Origin: Metallyticus violacea
Taxonomy: Eukaryota > Arthropoda > Insecta > Mantodea > Metallyticidae
Length of the DNA: 64,000 nucleotides
Assembly: GCA_030762175.1 (NCBI GenBank)
Contig: CM060846.1
Span: 304,268,512-304,332,511 of the forward strand
Reading direction: 5' to 3'
Part shown: positions 61,969 through 64,000 of the stretch, piece by piece
Position numbering within the stretch: position 1 is the first letter of the stretch
Layout: every line of letters starts with the position of its first letter
Made by a program: the position numbers and the translations under genes
Notes under the pieces: model-generated
What the model saw: the letters and a program-made list of their open reading frames with translations, nothing else
The model's database searches: none
What the model was told of the DNA's origin: nothing

Positions 61969-64000
61969 ACTCTTTCGCCATACCCTTTTACCGTAATCAC
62001 TTTACTCTCCTCTCATTCTATATATACAATATGTTTTATGTCCTATTAAAAGTTTCCTTTCTCTACTTCACTACACCTTATCTATTGCATTTGTTTATTT
62101 GCCCTCTATACTCACTTAACTACAAGTTTAAAAACTATTCTTTCAATTTTCACCACTAACTTCACTTCACTCCACTTCACCCATATCTACTACATCATTG
62201 CACTTCAATATATTAGAACCCTTTCGATCTTTATTATACTTCTCCATTCCTCCTAAACAAGCTGCTGTAACTCCCATCCTTTGCATCTTTACTAAGATCC
62301 CCAACAACTCCTCAGCACCTGCCTCTCCCGCTGCCTCATCATATTCTTTTCCTCTTCCTCTTCTTCTTACCGTACCCTCTTTCTTCTAACTGTAGGTTTG
62401 CTTATTATATAACTTCTTCTATCTCTTTATCTCCCTCATCATTTTCTAATGTTATTCGAATCAAGTTTTCATTGTGAATTGGGTGGTAAATACTTTTTCT
62501 GGTTGTTTATATTTAATATTCTTAATCTTTCCGATCTTCTAACTTCCACTTCTTCTTCTTTCCGTGCAGTTGGAATCTCTTCTTGCTTTATCCTTTCTTC
62601 CCATGCTATTTTACTTATTTTATGAGCTAGCGTTTGGAGATGTTTATACAATTTTTTGTTCCTTAAAATATAGGCTACACAATGGCCACTTAAATGCCTT
62701 CCTTCTTCTGAAGTTTGGTTCCTATAACATGGACATTCAAACAAAACATGCTACGGTGTATCCTGTTTTCCACATCGTAGGCAGGTATCGTTCTGGGTCC
62801 TTTTAATTTTGTGCCAGTATGTTTTATAAGGGCCATGTTCAGTTAAATAGTGTATCAATCCTCTGGTAGGTTTTACATGCTTTAGTTGTAATCTTTGGAT
62901 AATCTTTTTAAAGATATTGTAAGTTCGTCTTCCTATTTTGATTTGATTCCATTCTAGTTGATATATCAATTTCAAATTAAATTTTATCTCTGCTATGGTG
63001 TTACACTGTGCACCCATTGTTTTTTTCCATTTCCCCATAATAGCGTAATAAAAATTTCCGTTGAGTTCTTAACTCATTTCCAATTTGTATATCGTGCATT
63101 CTTATTTCCAATTTGTATATCGTGCTTTCTTCCCCACTCCAGCCCCTTATGTAATTATTGCTGCAAAAATACTGTTGTGATAAATATTAATAATATTTAA
63201 TGACATTTTAAAATTTGGTTGAATAATTCTAGATTATTTCATTATTATTTTCTCAGCATTAGCTCTTGTATGTTCAGTATGCTTCCTGATATTTAACTTC
63301 TCGTCTAATAGCATCCCTAGGTATTTAACTTCATTTTTATTTTTATTGTTGCATTGTTGTGTTTAATTATTGTACCTCTTTTTAAGCTCCCTTTCATCAT
63401 CTCGCAGCCTGATTTTGACGCAATTATTTGTAATTTGGACTTTGTATACTATAATTTTAATTTTGGTGTCAAGTTATTGGCTCTTGCTTCTAATTTCCTT
63501 TATGGGTCTCCTTCAATAATAAAAATAATATCATCTGTATATACCACGTATTTAATATATCTCCATCGTTGTTTAAATCGTCTAATAAGATTTCCATTAC
63601 TATATCCCAAAATATGGACCTTAGAACTGATCCCTGAGGGCACCCTTTCGTAATATATTCATTTACTATTTCTCCAACTCCTTTTATATAAACTCTTTTA
63701 TCTATACAGTAGTCTTTCAATATTGCATAGAGGCTTTTTGGAAGCTTATTTCGTTATCTTTCAAACAGAAATGGTCACCATAAATTATCAAAAGCCTCGG
63801 AGATGGCAATAAGTATTCCTATTACGTATTTAATTTTGGATGTTTAACTGTATTTATTACCTCGTTTATGGCATTTTCCGTTCATTTCCCTTTCCAATTG
63901 GCCAATTGTTTAACATTCAGCCCAATCATTATTCTGTATTCCGTTATTGTTTTACAAATAAACTGTTCAAATACTTTCCCAATCGTGTTCAATAAGTAAA

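Larger units (their letters stand above)
60966..64000 (-). mobile_element. R1-like LINE, second copy, runs off right edge
   Basis: Read right to left. RT begins at the edge with NTIGKVFEQFI, then (63700-63490) GCPQGSVLRSIFWD and, after a frame change, VYTDDIIFIIEG (catalytic YxDD). YLGMLLDEKLN lies near 63330-63300. GLIHYLTEHGPYKTYWHKI, CLRCGKQDTP and FECPCY (the knuckle) lie at 62870-62700, and the C-terminal region ends at 62469. A long AT-rich 3' UTR follows and ends near 60966 with CTGAAATACTCCACCGCGGT as seen on the plus strand; the copy at 38882 has the same terminus. Order and residues match the split copy at 38882-44010. A SINE-A lies in the 3' UTR. Frameshifts make it inactive. The RT N-terminus and everything 5' of it are outside the window. 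Confidence 0.85.

Overview
This is a eukaryotic, strongly AT-rich window of repeat-dense DNA with no intact host gene that I can recognise. The content points to an arthropod, most likely an insect with a large repetitive genome: an R1-like LINE, a mariner element, Penelope-like retroelements, four kinds of tRNA-headed SINE, TTAA- and TA-flanked MITE-like elements, TAA microsatellites, and relics of two protein families I know as multicopy in insect genomes. I cannot name the species.

Layout. 1-2.9 kb: minus-strand LINE relics. An RNase H/zinc-knuckle 3' part is split by a SINE and lies head-to-tail with the 5' part of another LINE that leaves the left edge. 4.9-11.9 kb: several tRNA-headed SINEs in AT-rich spacer. 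11.9-13.4 kb: one TTAA-flanked element nested inside another. 18.3-24.8 kb: two copies of a roughly 0.9-1.0 kb dispersed repeat with TTGA...TCAA ends and a promoter-like core, the first abutting a 0.55-kb MITE-like element. 31.4-34.0 kb: two Penelope-like fragments, one broken by a SINE, the other beside a perfect 37-bp inverted repeat. 34.4-34.9 kb: a GC-rich stretch that could be a promoter and first exon. 37.5-38.8 kb: a dead mariner with both ends.

38.9-44.0 kb is the most informative block. One R1-like LINE copy (minus strand) is split by a 2.2-kb element with long diverged terminal inverted repeats. That element carries a decayed gene of an uncharacterised zinc-cluster family. A SINE with 9-bp target duplications sits in the same LINE. 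46.6-48.1 kb: a relic of a CGBP1/ZBED-like (hAT-related) protein, itself hit by a 53-bp SINE fragment. 48.6-62 kb: more SINEs and a few unassigned coding-like stretches. 61-64 kb: a second copy of the R1-like LINE, running off the right edge.

Nothing here forms an operon or pathway. The window is a record of successive insertions. The best candidate for an undescribed system is the 40.4-42.6 kb TIR element with its uncharacterised protein. All coding calls were read by eye from translations, and most elements carry stops and frameshifts.
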